Source of the DNA: an uncultured Bacilli bacterium
Lineage (GTDB): Bacteria > Bacillota_I > Bacilli_A > RF39 > UBA660
Assembly (NCBI GenBank): GCA_947598285.1
Contig: CANQFE010000001.1
Coordinates: forward strand, 77,705-136,760
Direction of reading: 5' to 3'
DNA length: 59,056 nucleotides
A model generated the notes under the pieces. It was not told the DNA's origin. It saw only the letters and a program-made list of their open reading frames with translations, and did no database searches. Each line of letters opens with the position of its first letter. Within the stretch, counting starts at the first letter, position 1. The position numbers and the translations under genes were made by a program. Below, one piece after another: positions 21,232 through 29,198 of the stretch.

Positions 21232-21267
21232 AAAAGCAGGATAATTCTAGAATTATCCTGCTTTTTT
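21232..21267 (+). terminator. Rho-independent terminator
   Basis: A long perfect palindrome AAAAGCAGGATAATTC/GAATTATCCTGCTTTT with a T-run that runs directly into the next promoter. Confidence 0.9.
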
Positions 21268-21269
21268 AG

Positions 21270-21298
21270 TTGAATTTCTTTTTATTTTATATTATAAT
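21270..21298 (+). promoter_or_regulatory. Recurrent phage promoter, copy 10
   Basis: TTGAAT, 17 bp, TATAAT; its 5' edge shares bases with the terminator U-run. Confidence 0.85.
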
Positions 21299-21362
21299 AT
21301 AAACAGAAAAAGGAACAGTGTAAAAGAATAAATAATTTATATTACATAAGGAGAAAAGAGAA

Positions 21363-21689
21363 ATGCTTGCCCTTTTTAACATTACGTATTTGAATGAACT
21401 AGATGACGCATCGAATCCAGTAACAGAAAATGGACTTATTCTAATTAAAGACGATACCGCTAACTACTATTCTGAGGCTGTTCGAAATCTTACAAACTAC
21501 TATGGAATTAATAATATTGTAAAAATTAATGAGCTCGAAATCATTCATACGGATGGAGAGATAGTTACATGGACTCTTGATAAAGAAGATATTGAAAAAT
21601 TATTAACTAAAATTATTATTATAAAGTCTGAAGCGGAGAAATTCGAAAATTCGTTTAAAAATTTAAACGAAGAGTACAAAGAGGTGTGA
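21363..21689 (+). CDS. Hypothetical protein
   Basis: A 108-residue protein with an N-terminal beta-rich part and an acidic helical C-terminus (KSEAEKFENSFKNL). First gene after promoter copy 10 with AAGGAGAAAAGAGAA. Its stop overlaps the next gene's leader. Not recognised. Confidence 0.65.
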   Translation: MLALFNITYLNELDDASNPVTENGLILIKDDTANYYSEAVRNLTNYYGINNIVKINELEIIHTDGEIVTWTLDKEDIEKLLTKIIIIKSEAEKFENSFKNLNEEYKEV

Positions 21690-21691
21690 AT

Positions 21692-22240
21692 ATGAGTGTT
21701 AAGATGATTAATAAAGATAAACTTAAAGAGATGTTCACTACAAATGGTCTGATAATTCAACGTTGTAATGATGAGCTCGACATATTGGTAGAGGATATCA
21801 ATAAAACGTTTGAGAATAATGGAATTTTATTGAACGGTTCTAAATTTTATGATTGTCTTGGTTTTGAAGATGAAGCTGGTAAACATCTTGTTCTTCCATT
21901 CAGACGTGGCGTTAACATAGATCTAAACAAATTGAAACTTTGGATACAAGAGACATTCGATTCTTTTGGTGGAATATCTATTCCAGACTATATTTCGAAG
22001 TATTTTACTGAAGATCCTCAATCAATGGAACAGAATCAGAAGAAATATGAAATTCCAGCAGTTAAAGATGGCGCAAGAATGTTTAATTTAATGACATTTG
22101 CATTTCAAGCGCTAAGTCAAGCTGGTTATGAAGAAGATGTAAAGAAAATGCAAGAACAATTTTATATTCCCGGACAATTTGAAGAAGTTGCAGAAACACC
22201 TAATAAAGAAACGGAGATAGAAGATCATGAGAACAATTGA
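21692..22240 (+). CDS. Hypothetical protein
   Basis: A 182-residue acidic protein, mostly helical, not recognised. The ATG at 21692 with AAAGAGGTG is preferred over the track GTG at 21686, which is part of the ribosome site. Its end overlaps the next start by 14 nt. Confidence 0.65.
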   Translation: MSVKMINKDKLKEMFTTNGLIIQRCNDELDILVEDINKTFENNGILLNGSKFYDCLGFEDEAGKHLVLPFRRGVNIDLNKLKLWIQETFDSFGGISIPDYISKYFTEDPQSMEQNQKKYEIPAVKDGARMFNLMTFAFQALSQAGYEEDVKKMQEQFYIPGQFEEVAETPNKETEIEDHENN

Positions 22241-22502
22241 TGTTGATAAATTAGTAAAAGAATTAGATAATTATAAAACCGGAAATGTTCAGTATTTTTC
22301 ATTTACAACCTTACAATGGTTAATTGATAATATGGCAACTGTAGATATAAGTGTTATAAAACATGGTAAATGGGTATATGATGAAGAAGACGAAAAGTTT
22401 CGTTGTTCTGAATGTAAACATTCTGCAAGCACTGATGGTGATTATAGACAAGTATGTACACCCTATTGTCAGGAATGTGGTGCAAAGATGGATTTAAAAT
22501 AA
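22227..22502 (+). CDS. Zinc-ribbon phage protein
   Basis: A 91-residue protein with an N-terminal helix (MRTIDVDKLVKEL) and a C-terminal ribbon CSEC...YCQECGAKMD, a common architecture in Firmicute phages. Function unknown; probably a protein- or nucleic-acid-binding adaptor. Confidence 0.75.
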   Translation: MRTIDVDKLVKELDNYKTGNVQYFSFTTLQWLIDNMATVDISVIKHGKWVYDEEDEKFRCSECKHSASTDGDYRQVCTPYCQECGAKMDLK

Positions 22503-22512
22503 TGTACACGAT

Positions 22513-22713
22513 ATGACCAACTACGAGAAAATCAAGTTAATGACAATTGAAGAACTTGCAGACTTTTTAGCAGCACGAACAGGATGTATATATTGTAATA
22601 TTTCGGAATGTTATGTAGGTCTCTATGGTTGTAAGAATGCACATTTAAATTGGTTGAAAAGCGATGTAAATGCAGAACAACAAATTAAACAAGGGGTAAA
22701 AGGCAATGCGTGA
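22513..22713 (+). CDS. MTNYEK-family cysteine-motif protein
   Basis: A 66-residue protein starting MTNYEKIKLMTIEELADFL with four cysteines (CIYC, C, C) and a terminal NWLKSD. It belongs to a family frequent in Clostridia phages and has paralogues here at 4306 and 24112. The cysteines suggest zinc binding. Function unknown. Shine-Dalgarno is weak; its end overlaps the next gene by 8 nt. Confidence 0.75.
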   Translation: MTNYEKIKLMTIEELADFLAARTGCIYCNISECYVGLYGCKNAHLNWLKSDVNAEQQIKQGVKGNA

Positions 22714-23116
22714 ACTTTTATTTCGTGGTAAACGTATAGGAACAAATACGTGGATAGAAGGAGGACTAGTTCAACTTGATGAAGAGTATACACTAATAAT
22801 TCCTCCATATCTATCGGGAAGTACTATGAGCGTTAGAGATATTTTAAAATATACATGTGAACTGGTAGACCCTGAAACTGTTGGACAATACATTGGACTA
22901 AAAGATCGAAATGGTAAAAAGATTTTCGAAGGGGACATTTTAAAAGATAGCTCTGGAACATACAAGATTTATTATGACGAATGCTATCAATCGTTTCAAA
23001 CTATTTTGATAGATGGATCTTATGATTTTATACGTCATTATTGTGATTATCTAGGTGGTTACACAGTAGATGCGGATATAATTGGAAACGTATATGATAA
23101 TCCAGAGTTAACTTAA
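22706..23116 (+). CDS. YopX family protein
   Basis: A 136-residue YopX-type protein: MRELLFRGKR at the start, then ETVGQYIGLKDRNGKKIFEGDIL and a final beta domain ending IGNVYDNPEL. YopX was described in the Bacillus phage SPbeta; the function is unknown. A second copy is at 24781. The hairpin element copy 2 begins within its stop region. Confidence 0.88.
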   Translation: MRELLFRGKRIGTNTWIEGGLVQLDEEYTLIIPPYLSGSTMSVRDILKYTCELVDPETVGQYIGLKDRNGKKIFEGDILKDSSGTYKIYYDECYQSFQTILIDGSYDFIRHYCDYLGGYTVDADIIGNVYDNPELT

Positions 23117-23169
23117 CGGAAAAGAAGTGTCCTGCCTCTAAGTAAAGCGTAGATGGCGAGGGTATGTCA
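23112..23169 (+). mobile_element. IS200/IS605-type right-end-like hairpin, copy 2
   Basis: CTTAACGGAAAAGAAGT, an imperfect TCCTGCC...GGCGAGG hairpin, then GGTATGTCAC. The ends match copy 1 at 17848 closely while the hairpin has diverged and grown. It is preceded by TTAAC. The 165 bp from here to 23334 contain no gene. Confidence 0.45.
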
Positions 23170-23334
23170 CAACCACATATTAGTTATAGTACTAATCTAT
23201 ATTATCTGATAAATTGTGATTTATTAAGTTAGAAGAATATTGTTTTATAGAATAATTATTTATTATGTAAGACGCGACAGAAATGTGTAGAGGATATTTA
23301 GACACATTAAGTAAACAAAAGAGGGGCTACATAA

Positions 23335-23907
23335 ATGAAATCGGTATTGACAAGTGTGCTGCCAAGACGATGTGTACAAATAGCAAGTGGAGAAAAGTTT
23401 TTTGATATTCGTAAAACATGTCCAGAACTTAAAACTCCATTTAAGTGTTATATCTATTGTTCTGGTGGAGGTTATCAAACTCCAAAACGACAAAGACAAA
23501 ATGGACAATTTTGGATAGGAGAACCAATAAACGATGTTAGCCCTGGAAGATATTATGGAAATGGTAAAGTAGTTGGAGAATATATCTGCGATGCAATTTT
23601 GTGTCGTACCGTTAATAACTTTATCATACAAGAAGACGCAGAAAAAGCTCTAGAAGGTTCTTGTATGACACAAACTGAATTATATAGGTATCTTGGATGG
23701 ATTGAGGGCATCTCAAGATACGAACAAAAGAGATTAGAATTTTTTGCATGGCATATTTCTAACTTAAAAATTTATAATATTCCTAAAGAATTAGATGAAT
23801 TTCACGCTCCTTGTGATCGTACTTGTAATGGTATTTGCACATTGGGTTGCTGTAGAATTATTAATCGTCCACCTATTTCATGGTTCTATGTGGAGGAATT
23901 AAAATGA
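23335..23907 (+). CDS. ASCH-like domain protein
   Basis: A 190-residue protein whose first part, VLPRRCVQIASGEKFFDIRKTCPEL, fits the ASCH/PUA-like fold (...P.W...I..G.K..E.R...), followed by KCYIYC and a VGEYICDAI strand. The C-terminal CDRTCNGICTLGCC is a cysteine cluster. ASCH domains are thought to bind RNA; a role here is unknown. GAGGGGCTACATAA precedes the ATG. Confidence 0.75.
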   Translation: MKSVLTSVLPRRCVQIASGEKFFDIRKTCPELKTPFKCYIYCSGGGYQTPKRQRQNGQFWIGEPINDVSPGRYYGNGKVVGEYICDAILCRTVNNFIIQEDAEKALEGSCMTQTELYRYLGWIEGISRYEQKRLEFFAWHISNLKIYNIPKELDEFHAPCDRTCNGICTLGCCRIINRPPISWFYVEELK

Positions 23908-24287
23908 AAAACTGGATTAAAGTACAAGATAAACTACCAGATCCTTATACATATGTGTTAATATATACGGATTGGAATGGTGGTTGTGTTGAATATGGAT
24001 ATTATTCACTTCTTCAAAATTCTCCGCACTGGGTTTGTGTTGGTACCAATCATATTTGTAACGTTTCTTACTGGATGTCTCTTCCAACTCCTCCTATGGA
24101 ACATTGTAGAATGACAAATATCGAAAAGTTACAAAATATGGACCCCCGACAATTTGCAGACTTTATCTATTATATTTGTGATGAATGTCAGCATTGCCCT
24201 TGTAAATCAACCTGTAATCATATGTATCGACAGGAACTTTGCACAGAAAATTTCATTGAATGGTTGGAAAGGGATACAAAAGACTAG
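23904..24287 (+). CDS. DUF551 domain fused to an MTNYEK-family domain
   Basis: A 127-residue fusion. Residues 1-65 are DUF551-like (NWIKVQDKLPD...VLIYTD...WMSLPTPP). From residue 70 an internal MTNIEKLQNMDPRQFADFIYYIC...CPC...C...C...FIEWLERD is a complete MTNYEK-family protein that elsewhere in this genome stands alone. The ATG at 23904 with GTGGAGGAATTAAA is preferred over the track start at 23880. A gene fusion by loss of a stop is likely. Confidence 0.78.
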   Translation: MKNWIKVQDKLPDPYTYVLIYTDWNGGCVEYGYYSLLQNSPHWVCVGTNHICNVSYWMSLPTPPMEHCRMTNIEKLQNMDPRQFADFIYYICDECQHCPCKSTCNHMYRQELCTENFIEWLERDTKD

Positions 24288-24464
24288 TAGAATTAAATAT
24301 TATAAGTATATTAAAGATAGAATCAATAATAATGCTTGTAATTTTTCTGATTTATATTGTATTTTTAAATTGACACGTATCTTTAATTACGTAATACTAA
24401 ATCTATAGAACATACTTATTGAATGCATAAAAATCAGAAGATAATGACTATAAGGAATAATAAA

Positions 24465-24755
24465 ATGGCAAGATTTATAATTCAAAATATGATTTATGAT
24501 ACTAAGGCTATGGAATATATAGGGAAAGTAAAGAAGTGTTATACTATACGTCGTTTTCTAGGTACTTGTAGTTATGTTAGCATATTTATTTGTAAACTAT
24601 ATCGTTCATCAAAAGGAAATTTCTTATTGGTACATAAAGAATGGCCAGGAATTTATAGAGGCAAAGCTATTAATGAAGCTGAAGCAAAAACGCTACTTCT
24701 AGAAAATGATTATAATAAGTATTCTGAATTATATGGACCACTTAAAGATGCGTAA
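24465..24755 (+). CDS. Hypothetical phage protein
   Basis: A 96-residue basic protein (KVKKCYTIRRFLG, KLYRSSKGNF) ending in an acidic helix with AEAKTLLLEND. The ATG at 24465 with AAGGAATAATAAA is preferred over 24423. It looks like a conserved phage protein with a small beta core; function unknown. The 177 bp upstream are gene-free, with a possible weak promoter (TTGACA at 24372). Confidence 0.6.
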   Translation: MARFIIQNMIYDTKAMEYIGKVKKCYTIRRFLGTCSYVSIFICKLYRSSKGNFLLVHKEWPGIYRGKAINEAEAKTLLLENDYNKYSELYGPLKDA

Positions 24756-24780
24756 GATAATTTAAAAGGAGGAATGTAAA

Positions 24781-25248
24781 ATGAGAGAGCTCTATTTTAG
24801 AGGGCAAACTCGTAAATATGGTGAAAAAATACGTAACTACAGAGGAGATCCAATGGAAAGCAATTGGGTATATGGTAGTGGTATATTTTTCAAAAACAAC
24901 GATCATGCGGGTGATTATAGTATTATTTATACATATGATCCAAAAGTCGATAAATACGTTGTTTATACTGAAACTGTGGGACAATATGTAGGTAAACGAG
25001 ATTGTGCAGGAACGAGAATTTTTGATGGGGATATTGTACTTCTTGATGGAGAGTTCCTTAAAATTGTGTGGCAAGAAACACAAGTAGTTGCTATTCGTGA
25101 AGATGGAACCATAATGCCTTGGGATAATGTAGTTAAAGGCAATGTAGTTGGAAATGTACATGATAAAGCACAACTTGAATTATTTCATAAAAAGCATTCA
25201 AATTTAGATCCAAGAACAGAATATTTAGTAAAACCAAAGGAAGAATAA
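24781..25248 (+). CDS. YopX family protein, second copy
   Basis: A 155-residue YopX-type protein: MRELYFRGQTRKYG, ESNWVYG, ETVGQYVGKRDCAGTRIFDGDIV and VVGNVHDKAQL near the end. Diverged from the copy at 22706. Strong AAAGGAGGAATGTAAA site. Confidence 0.88.
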   Translation: MRELYFRGQTRKYGEKIRNYRGDPMESNWVYGSGIFFKNNDHAGDYSIIYTYDPKVDKYVVYTETVGQYVGKRDCAGTRIFDGDIVLLDGEFLKIVWQETQVVAIREDGTIMPWDNVVKGNVVGNVHDKAQLELFHKKHSNLDPRTEYLVKPKEE

Positions 25249-25250
25249 AC

Positions 25251-25463
25251 ATGTTTATTTTGGTAAAAACAACAGATTCGTTAGAAGAACTTATTAACTT
25301 AAAGTACGTAACACATATTTGTCCTCTTATTAACGATAGAAGTGGCACGCATGGTAGTGAAATTTATATAGTTAATTCAATGCAACCGCTATCTGTTATT
25401 GATCCATCATTTAATATGCTAAAGAACTTGTTAACTTCTACAACGAAAACTCTGCTTGAATAG
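25251..25463 (+). CDS. Hypothetical small protein
   Basis: A 70-residue protein, last in the operon, two bases after the YopX gene. Not recognised. Followed by a clear terminator. Confidence 0.6.
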   Translation: MFILVKTTDSLEELINLKYVTHICPLINDRSGTHGSEIYIVNSMQPLSVIDPSFNMLKNLLTSTTKTLLE

Positions 25464-25481
25464 AGTAATTTTATAACAATT

Positions 25482-25521
25482 AATAAACCACAGACAAATG
25501 AATGGCTGTGGTTTATTTTTT
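25482..25521 (+). terminator. Rho-independent terminator
   Basis: AATAAACCACAG and CTGTGGTTTATT form a 12-bp stem followed by TTTT. Confidence 0.88.
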
Positions 25522-25565
25522 GAAAAAAAAAAATTAAATTATTTTTCAAAATCTCTTGATTTTAG

Positions 25566-25594
25566 TTGATATTCGTTTAAATATATTATATAAT
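25566..25594 (+). promoter_or_regulatory. Recurrent phage promoter, copy 11
   Basis: TTGATA, 17 bp, TATAAT in the TTTAGTTGATATTC context. Confidence 0.82.
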
Positions 25595-25626
25595 ATGAGT
25601 GTAGAAACGAAAGGAAGGTAGTAGAC

Positions 25627-25929
25627 ATGAAGCAATATTTCATTAAAGTAACATATCTTGAAGGACCACATTCCGGCAAAACGTATTATTTACGAAAAGG
25701 TGGTTATGTAGTAGATTTAAACAAAGATCATTTCGCAGATGCTACATATAAAACTAAGGGCATTGCGAATCGTGAATGCGAAAGACTTCGTAGAAAGAAC
25801 GAAGTAAACGTCAATTGCGAGCGCCAAGATAATGAGTGTAATATTAAAAGAGGTAAGCCCGGAAAGATTCAATTCATTTATGTAAATACTGCATACGAAC
25901 CTTATGCAGTAACTGTAATAAATAATTAA
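25627..25929 (+). CDS. Hypothetical protein
   Basis: A 100-residue basic protein, beta-rich at the start (KVTYLEGPHSGKTYYLRKGGY) with several Arg/Cys in the middle. First gene under promoter copy 11, with the GAAAGGAAGGTAGTAGAC leader complementary to the ncRNA loop. Not recognised. Confidence 0.68.
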   Translation: MKQYFIKVTYLEGPHSGKTYYLRKGGYVVDLNKDHFADATYKTKGIANRECERLRRKNEVNVNCERQDNECNIKRGKPGKIQFIYVNTAYEPYAVTVINN

Positions 25930-25942
25930 GCGGAGGAAGAAT

Positions 25943-26173
25943 ATGAAAGGAATTATTGTTAGAAGCAGAGCATATAGTAATTATCTTAGAAGACCAGTTC
26001 TTAATGAACAACTCTATGTAGAACCACTTACTGAAACAATGGCAATCAAGTTGTTTAAAAAGGAATATCCTGAATATGATAATGATTCTATTGAAACAAT
26101 TAATATTGATTCATTAACAAGACCAGATTTGTGGAATGCATTTAATAGATCTGGATGTATTCATTATTATTAA
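25943..26173 (+). CDS. Hypothetical protein
   Basis: A 76-residue protein with GCGGAGGAAGAAT upstream. It has a basic N-terminus and helical, acidic middle. Not recognised. Confidence 0.62.
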   Translation: MKGIIVRSRAYSNYLRRPVLNEQLYVEPLTETMAIKLFKKEYPEYDNDSIETINIDSLTRPDLWNAFNRSGCIHYY

Positions 26174-26190
26174 GGAGGAAAAACAATATA

Positions 26191-26340
26191 ATGATTACAA
26201 TAAGTTATGTTCTCGGGGTAATTATTGGTGCTACACTTGGAATTAGTGTGTGGATTTTATTAGAAATTCTTCACATACAAAATACTCTTGGAGATATTAA
26301 ATTAAGAATAAATGAAATAAAGAAAAATTTAAATAAATAA
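26191..26340 (+). CDS. Small single-pass membrane protein
   Basis: A 49-residue protein with one hydrophobic helix (residues about 3-25) and a charged C-terminal helix (LRINEIKKNL). The ATG at 26191 with AAGGAGGAAAAAC is preferred over the track start at 26155, which overlaps the preceding gene. Function unknown. Confidence 0.65.
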   Translation: MITISYVLGVIIGATLGISVWILLEILHIQNTLGDIKLRINEIKKNLNK

Positions 26341-26370
26341 TATATCAAGGAGAAATGTGGAGGTAAATTA

Positions 26371-26574
26371 ATGAAATACGATTTTTTAGGCAGAGAATTA
26401 TATTGTGGAGACCACGTCGTTGTACTTAGACAAAATAAGAAACTTACAGAATTTTGTAAATGTGAAATAATTGGATTTACAGATGCTTGGGTAAAAGTAA
26501 TGCAATGTGGTGAATTTAAACCTTTTTTCGTACTTCCAAGTGAAGTTATTAAAGTAAACTTTGGTTGGATATAA
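26371..26574 (+). CDS. Hypothetical small beta protein
   Basis: A 67-residue protein whose pattern (CGDHVVVLRQNKKLTEFCKCEIIGF) suggests a small SH3-like barrel. TGGAGGTAAATT precedes the ATG. The next 130 bp are gene-free. Confidence 0.62.
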   Translation: MKYDFLGRELYCGDHVVVLRQNKKLTEFCKCEIIGFTDAWVKVMQCGEFKPFFVLPSEVIKVNFGWI

Positions 26575-26705
26575 AAGACTTAACGAAATATATATTATTT
26601 CCTATATTAAAACAAGTGTATTTAGAGTATCCATTTATTCTAGTATAAAAATATTTACGAATTGACTTCAATAGAAAATAGGTAATAATCGAAAAAGAGA
26701 ATAAT

Positions 26706-27062
26706 ATGAAAGTTAACTCAAAGAAAATTGAAGAATTTGTTAAAGAAGTAAAAGATGGAAAATATTTAGATGATCTTCTACATACATTACGTACTGATTT
26801 AAAGGAAAATTTGTTTTATTGCTTCGATTTTTATTCTAATGGGTATCTTACACTTGATGGAGCAAAAGAAGATTTAGTATATAGTACCGAAGGAGATATC
26901 GTTGATATTCTTAAATGTGTTGATAAGATGTACGAAACTGCGTTTGAACTATTGGAAAGAGGATGGTTCTTTTCAATTTGGAGAGGTTGGGACGAAGATT
27001 CTGCACATGATGTTGTAAAAGTGTTGTCTGATGAATTGTCTAAAATTGAACTTAGAAATTAA
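26706..27062 (+). CDS. Hypothetical helical protein
   Basis: A 118-residue acidic helical protein with two tryptophan-rich turns (ERGWFFSIWRGW). Not recognised. Start has AAAAGAGAATAAT. It leads a run of small membrane-protein genes. Confidence 0.62.
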   Translation: MKVNSKKIEEFVKEVKDGKYLDDLLHTLRTDLKENLFYCFDFYSNGYLTLDGAKEDLVYSTEGDIVDILKCVDKMYETAFELLERGWFFSIWRGWDEDSAHDVVKVLSDELSKIELRN

Positions 27063-27076
27063 TTAAGGAGAAATTC

Positions 27077-27274
27077 GTGGGAATTGTTTGCGGAATTATT
27101 ATCATTGTAGCAGTGTTTATATTGAATGGAGCAATTATAAATCAATTTGATATAGTATGGGAATCTAGAATGTATAAAACAACTAAAATCTATTGCATTG
27201 TCTGTATAGCGTTATTATTGGCTGTATGTAATTCTATATTGATTTACATAGCAACAACATTATTTTATATCTAG
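27077..27274 (+). CDS. Two-helix membrane protein (GTG start)
   Basis: A 65-residue protein with hydrophobic helices at about 2-20 and 38-62. The GTG start is supported by TAAGGAGAAATTC at good spacing. One of four similar small two-helix proteins between 27.0 and 28.4 kb; function unknown. Confidence 0.65.
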   Translation: MGIVCGIIIIVAVFILNGAIINQFDIVWESRMYKTTKIYCIVCIALLLAVCNSILIYIATTLFYI

Positions 27275-27303
27275 AGTCGATTTGTGAAGAAGAAATTAAA
27301 ATT

Positions 27304-27492
27304 ATGAATTATCTAATTGGAATTTTCTTATTTATTACACTGGTTTCGAATAATCTTATCATTATAAATACATACGACAATTTTACTAAAACTCAAGCAT
27401 CTCGTGGATTAAAAGTGCTTTTCGGAATTTCCACATTCATTGTATTAGTAGTAACTAATTTTGTGATAATTTCTATATTAAATACTCTTTAA
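27304..27492 (+). CDS. Two-helix membrane protein
   Basis: A 62-residue protein with membrane segments at about 3-20 and 38-61 joined by a polar loop (YDNFTKTQASRGLK). Same layout as its neighbours at 27077, 27956 and 28193, suggesting a diverged family of envelope proteins. Confidence 0.65.
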   Translation: MNYLIGIFLFITLVSNNLIIINTYDNFTKTQASRGLKVLFGISTFIVLVVTNFVIISILNTL

Positions 27493-27517
27493 ACATTAAA
27501 CAAACGAAGGTAGACAA

Positions 27518-27931
27518 ATGAAAAGAACACAATTTATTGAAGATCTTCTTGAGAATCTTCGAAGTCATAGACAACTTAGTTTTTCAAATATTTCAGTCTG
27601 GCATATATATGAACTATTCTCGCAAATTATAACAAAAGCATTTAATCTTATTGCAAAAGAACGAAATAGTTATGATCAAGCAACAAGTTCGTTAGTATTA
27701 ACTACTGAGGTTCTTATTCCAGTTATTATTATTGTATGCGGCCAGATAGACAATCCTGATAAATGTGAAAAAGCAATTGATACATTTTATGAAAACGTTT
27801 TGAATGAGCTATTTAATCATTGGGCTGGAGATCTTACTTTCGGGTTATATGCCGGGACAAAACGAGATGCGGAACTTGCCGGATTTACTCTTGCAAGAAA
27901 TTTTATTGAAGATTTGTATGGAAAATTTTAA
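27518..27931 (+). CDS. Hypothetical protein
   Basis: A 137-residue mostly helical protein with CGAAGGTAGACAA upstream. The middle has a hydrophobic helix (TEVLIPVIIIVCG) but overall it looks soluble. Not recognised; it is embedded in the small-membrane-protein operon. Confidence 0.62.
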   Translation: MKRTQFIEDLLENLRSHRQLSFSNISVWHIYELFSQIITKAFNLIAKERNSYDQATSSLVLTTEVLIPVIIIVCGQIDNPDKCEKAIDTFYENVLNELFNHWAGDLTFGLYAGTKRDAELAGFTLARNFIEDLYGKF

Positions 27932-27955
27932 GCATCACGAAAAGGAGATTATAGT

Positions 27956-28156
27956 ATGAAAAGCGTTATATTTCTAATAGAAATTATAATTATAGCTGCT
28001 ATTCTTTCAAAAGGATTTGAACTTTTCTACAGAAAATATCCGAAAATTCGTAGTGTTAAAACATTTAGAATATCAATTGGGATACTTGTTACTTTAGTTA
28101 TTCTTGCAAATTGTTTTTTCTTTGTTGCCAGTATTTTTTATAGTTTTGCAAATTAG
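27956..28156 (+). CDS. Two-helix membrane protein
   Basis: A 66-residue protein with segments at about 3-22 and 41-62 separated by a basic loop (YRKYPKIRSVKTFR). AAAAGGAGATTATAGT precedes the ATG. Function unknown. Confidence 0.65.
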   Translation: MKSVIFLIEIIIIAAILSKGFELFYRKYPKIRSVKTFRISIGILVTLVILANCFFFVASIFYSFAN

Positions 28157-28192
28157 TGACTTTATAAAATTAGTATTATAAAAGAAATTAAA

Positions 28193-28408
28193 ATGAAAAA
28201 TATTTATAAAATTACCTTTCTTATAACAGCGATATGTCTTGCTGGTTTAATAACAAAATTTTATGACGCCATTTCTAAAATTCTAAAACTTCGAGTTGTT
28301 GATGAACTTCATTGTGGAATCGTGGACATTATTTTACGTATAATTTTAATTTGTATATGCCTAATAGTACTCACTTGGTTTATTTTACTTTTTGTAAAAG
28401 CTGTATAA
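28193..28408 (+). CDS. Two-helix membrane protein
   Basis: A 71-residue protein with segments at about 7-23 and 46-70. Last of the group; followed by the pseudoknot-containing region. Ribosome site (AAAGAAATTAAA) is weak. Confidence 0.62.
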   Translation: MKNIYKITFLITAICLAGLITKFYDAISKILKLRVVDELHCGIVDIILRIILICICLIVLTWFILLFVKAV

Positions 28409-28476
28409 AAAGTAGCGTGCAATGAATTTTGTATAGATGTTGTTAAATAATGAATTTCTTGGGATATTTGCAACTA

Positions 28477-28558
28477 AATAGCCGACAGAATATTAGAAGG
28501 TTGAACAATGTAAAAACTTTCAACAGCTACGCAACGGCTATTATGTGGAAGAGCTGTT
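28477..28558 (+). ncRNA. Candidate H-type pseudoknot RNA
   Basis: AATAGCCG (28477-28484) pairs with CGGCTATT (28535-28542); AACAGCT (28522-28528), between these two strands, pairs with AGCTGTT (28552-28558). The order 1-2-1-2 is a pseudoknot with 8- and 7-bp stems; a GTTGA/TCAAC hairpin lies in the first loop. It is in a 300-bp gene-free gap, upstream of promoter copy 12, so it belongs to the 3' end of the preceding transcript or to its own RNA. Confidence 0.5.
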
Positions 28559-28621
28559 AATTCAAACCTAGGCAAATTATTTAAAAAAATCTCAATTAAG
28601 TCAATAAATCTTCAATTTAAG

Positions 28622-28650
28622 TTGTGTTTTTTCTCTTAATATATTATAAT
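28622..28650 (+). promoter_or_regulatory. Recurrent phage promoter, copy 12
   Basis: TTGTGT, 17 bp, TATAAT in the TTTAAGTTGTGTTTTTTC context, 60 bp before the next gene. Confidence 0.82.
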
Positions 28651-28709
28651 ATAGGTACGTTAAGAACCCTCTATCATCCAACAATGTTTTCACTCAAAGG
28701 AGTTTGGCG

Positions 28710-29021
28710 ATGAAGAAAGTAGATTACACAACGCATAATAAGTCCGATAAAGAGAAATATACTCAAGTTTTTCAATATAAAGCATCGGAATATAAATCTC
28801 CATTATATGATTTAACTTACACCATTTACAGACTTAGTTCAATTCCAGACACATGGTTTGTGTCCTCTTCTGGTATATGCGAAATGGTAAATCTTCATAC
28901 TAACGACCTCGAAGAAGCAGAACTGAAAGCTTCCTGTCACATGAGAGAAAAACTAAGAGAATTAATTGCAGAGCTCGATAATTTTGTTATTGAAATTGAG
29001 CAAAGTCTTAATATTTCATAA
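28710..29021 (+). CDS. Hypothetical protein
   Basis: A 103-residue protein with an acidic C-terminal helix. The ATG at 28710 follows AAAGGAGTTTGGCG; the track TTG at 28704 is within that leader. Not recognised. Confidence 0.65.
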   Translation: MKKVDYTTHNKSDKEKYTQVFQYKASEYKSPLYDLTYTIYRLSSIPDTWFVSSSGICEMVNLHTNDLEEAELKASCHMREKLRELIAELDNFVIEIEQSLNIS

Positions 29022-29033
29022 GAAAGAGGCTAG

Positions 29034-29198
29034 ATGTTAACTAAAATTTGTAATAATGATAAGAATGGTTACATATATCAATTAGTTATATATGATTATT
29101 TTGGATATCCACATATTCTTATGTATGATAAAAATGGGTGGTATAGAAAAAATCAGAAGAAAGGAAGAAAACGAAAGTGGAGAAAAAGTCTATTTTAA
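29034..29198 (+). CDS. Small basic protein
   Basis: A 54-residue protein missing from the track: MLTKICNNDKNGYIYQLVIY at the start and a very basic tail (KKGRKRKWRKSLF) that could bind nucleic acid. AGAAAGAGGCTAG is a good ribosome site. It overlaps the next ORF in another frame by 65 nt, so one of the two may be less certain or a frameshift links them. Confidence 0.5.
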   Translation: MLTKICNNDKNGYIYQLVIYDYFGYPHILMYDKNGWYRKNQKKGRKRKWRKSLF

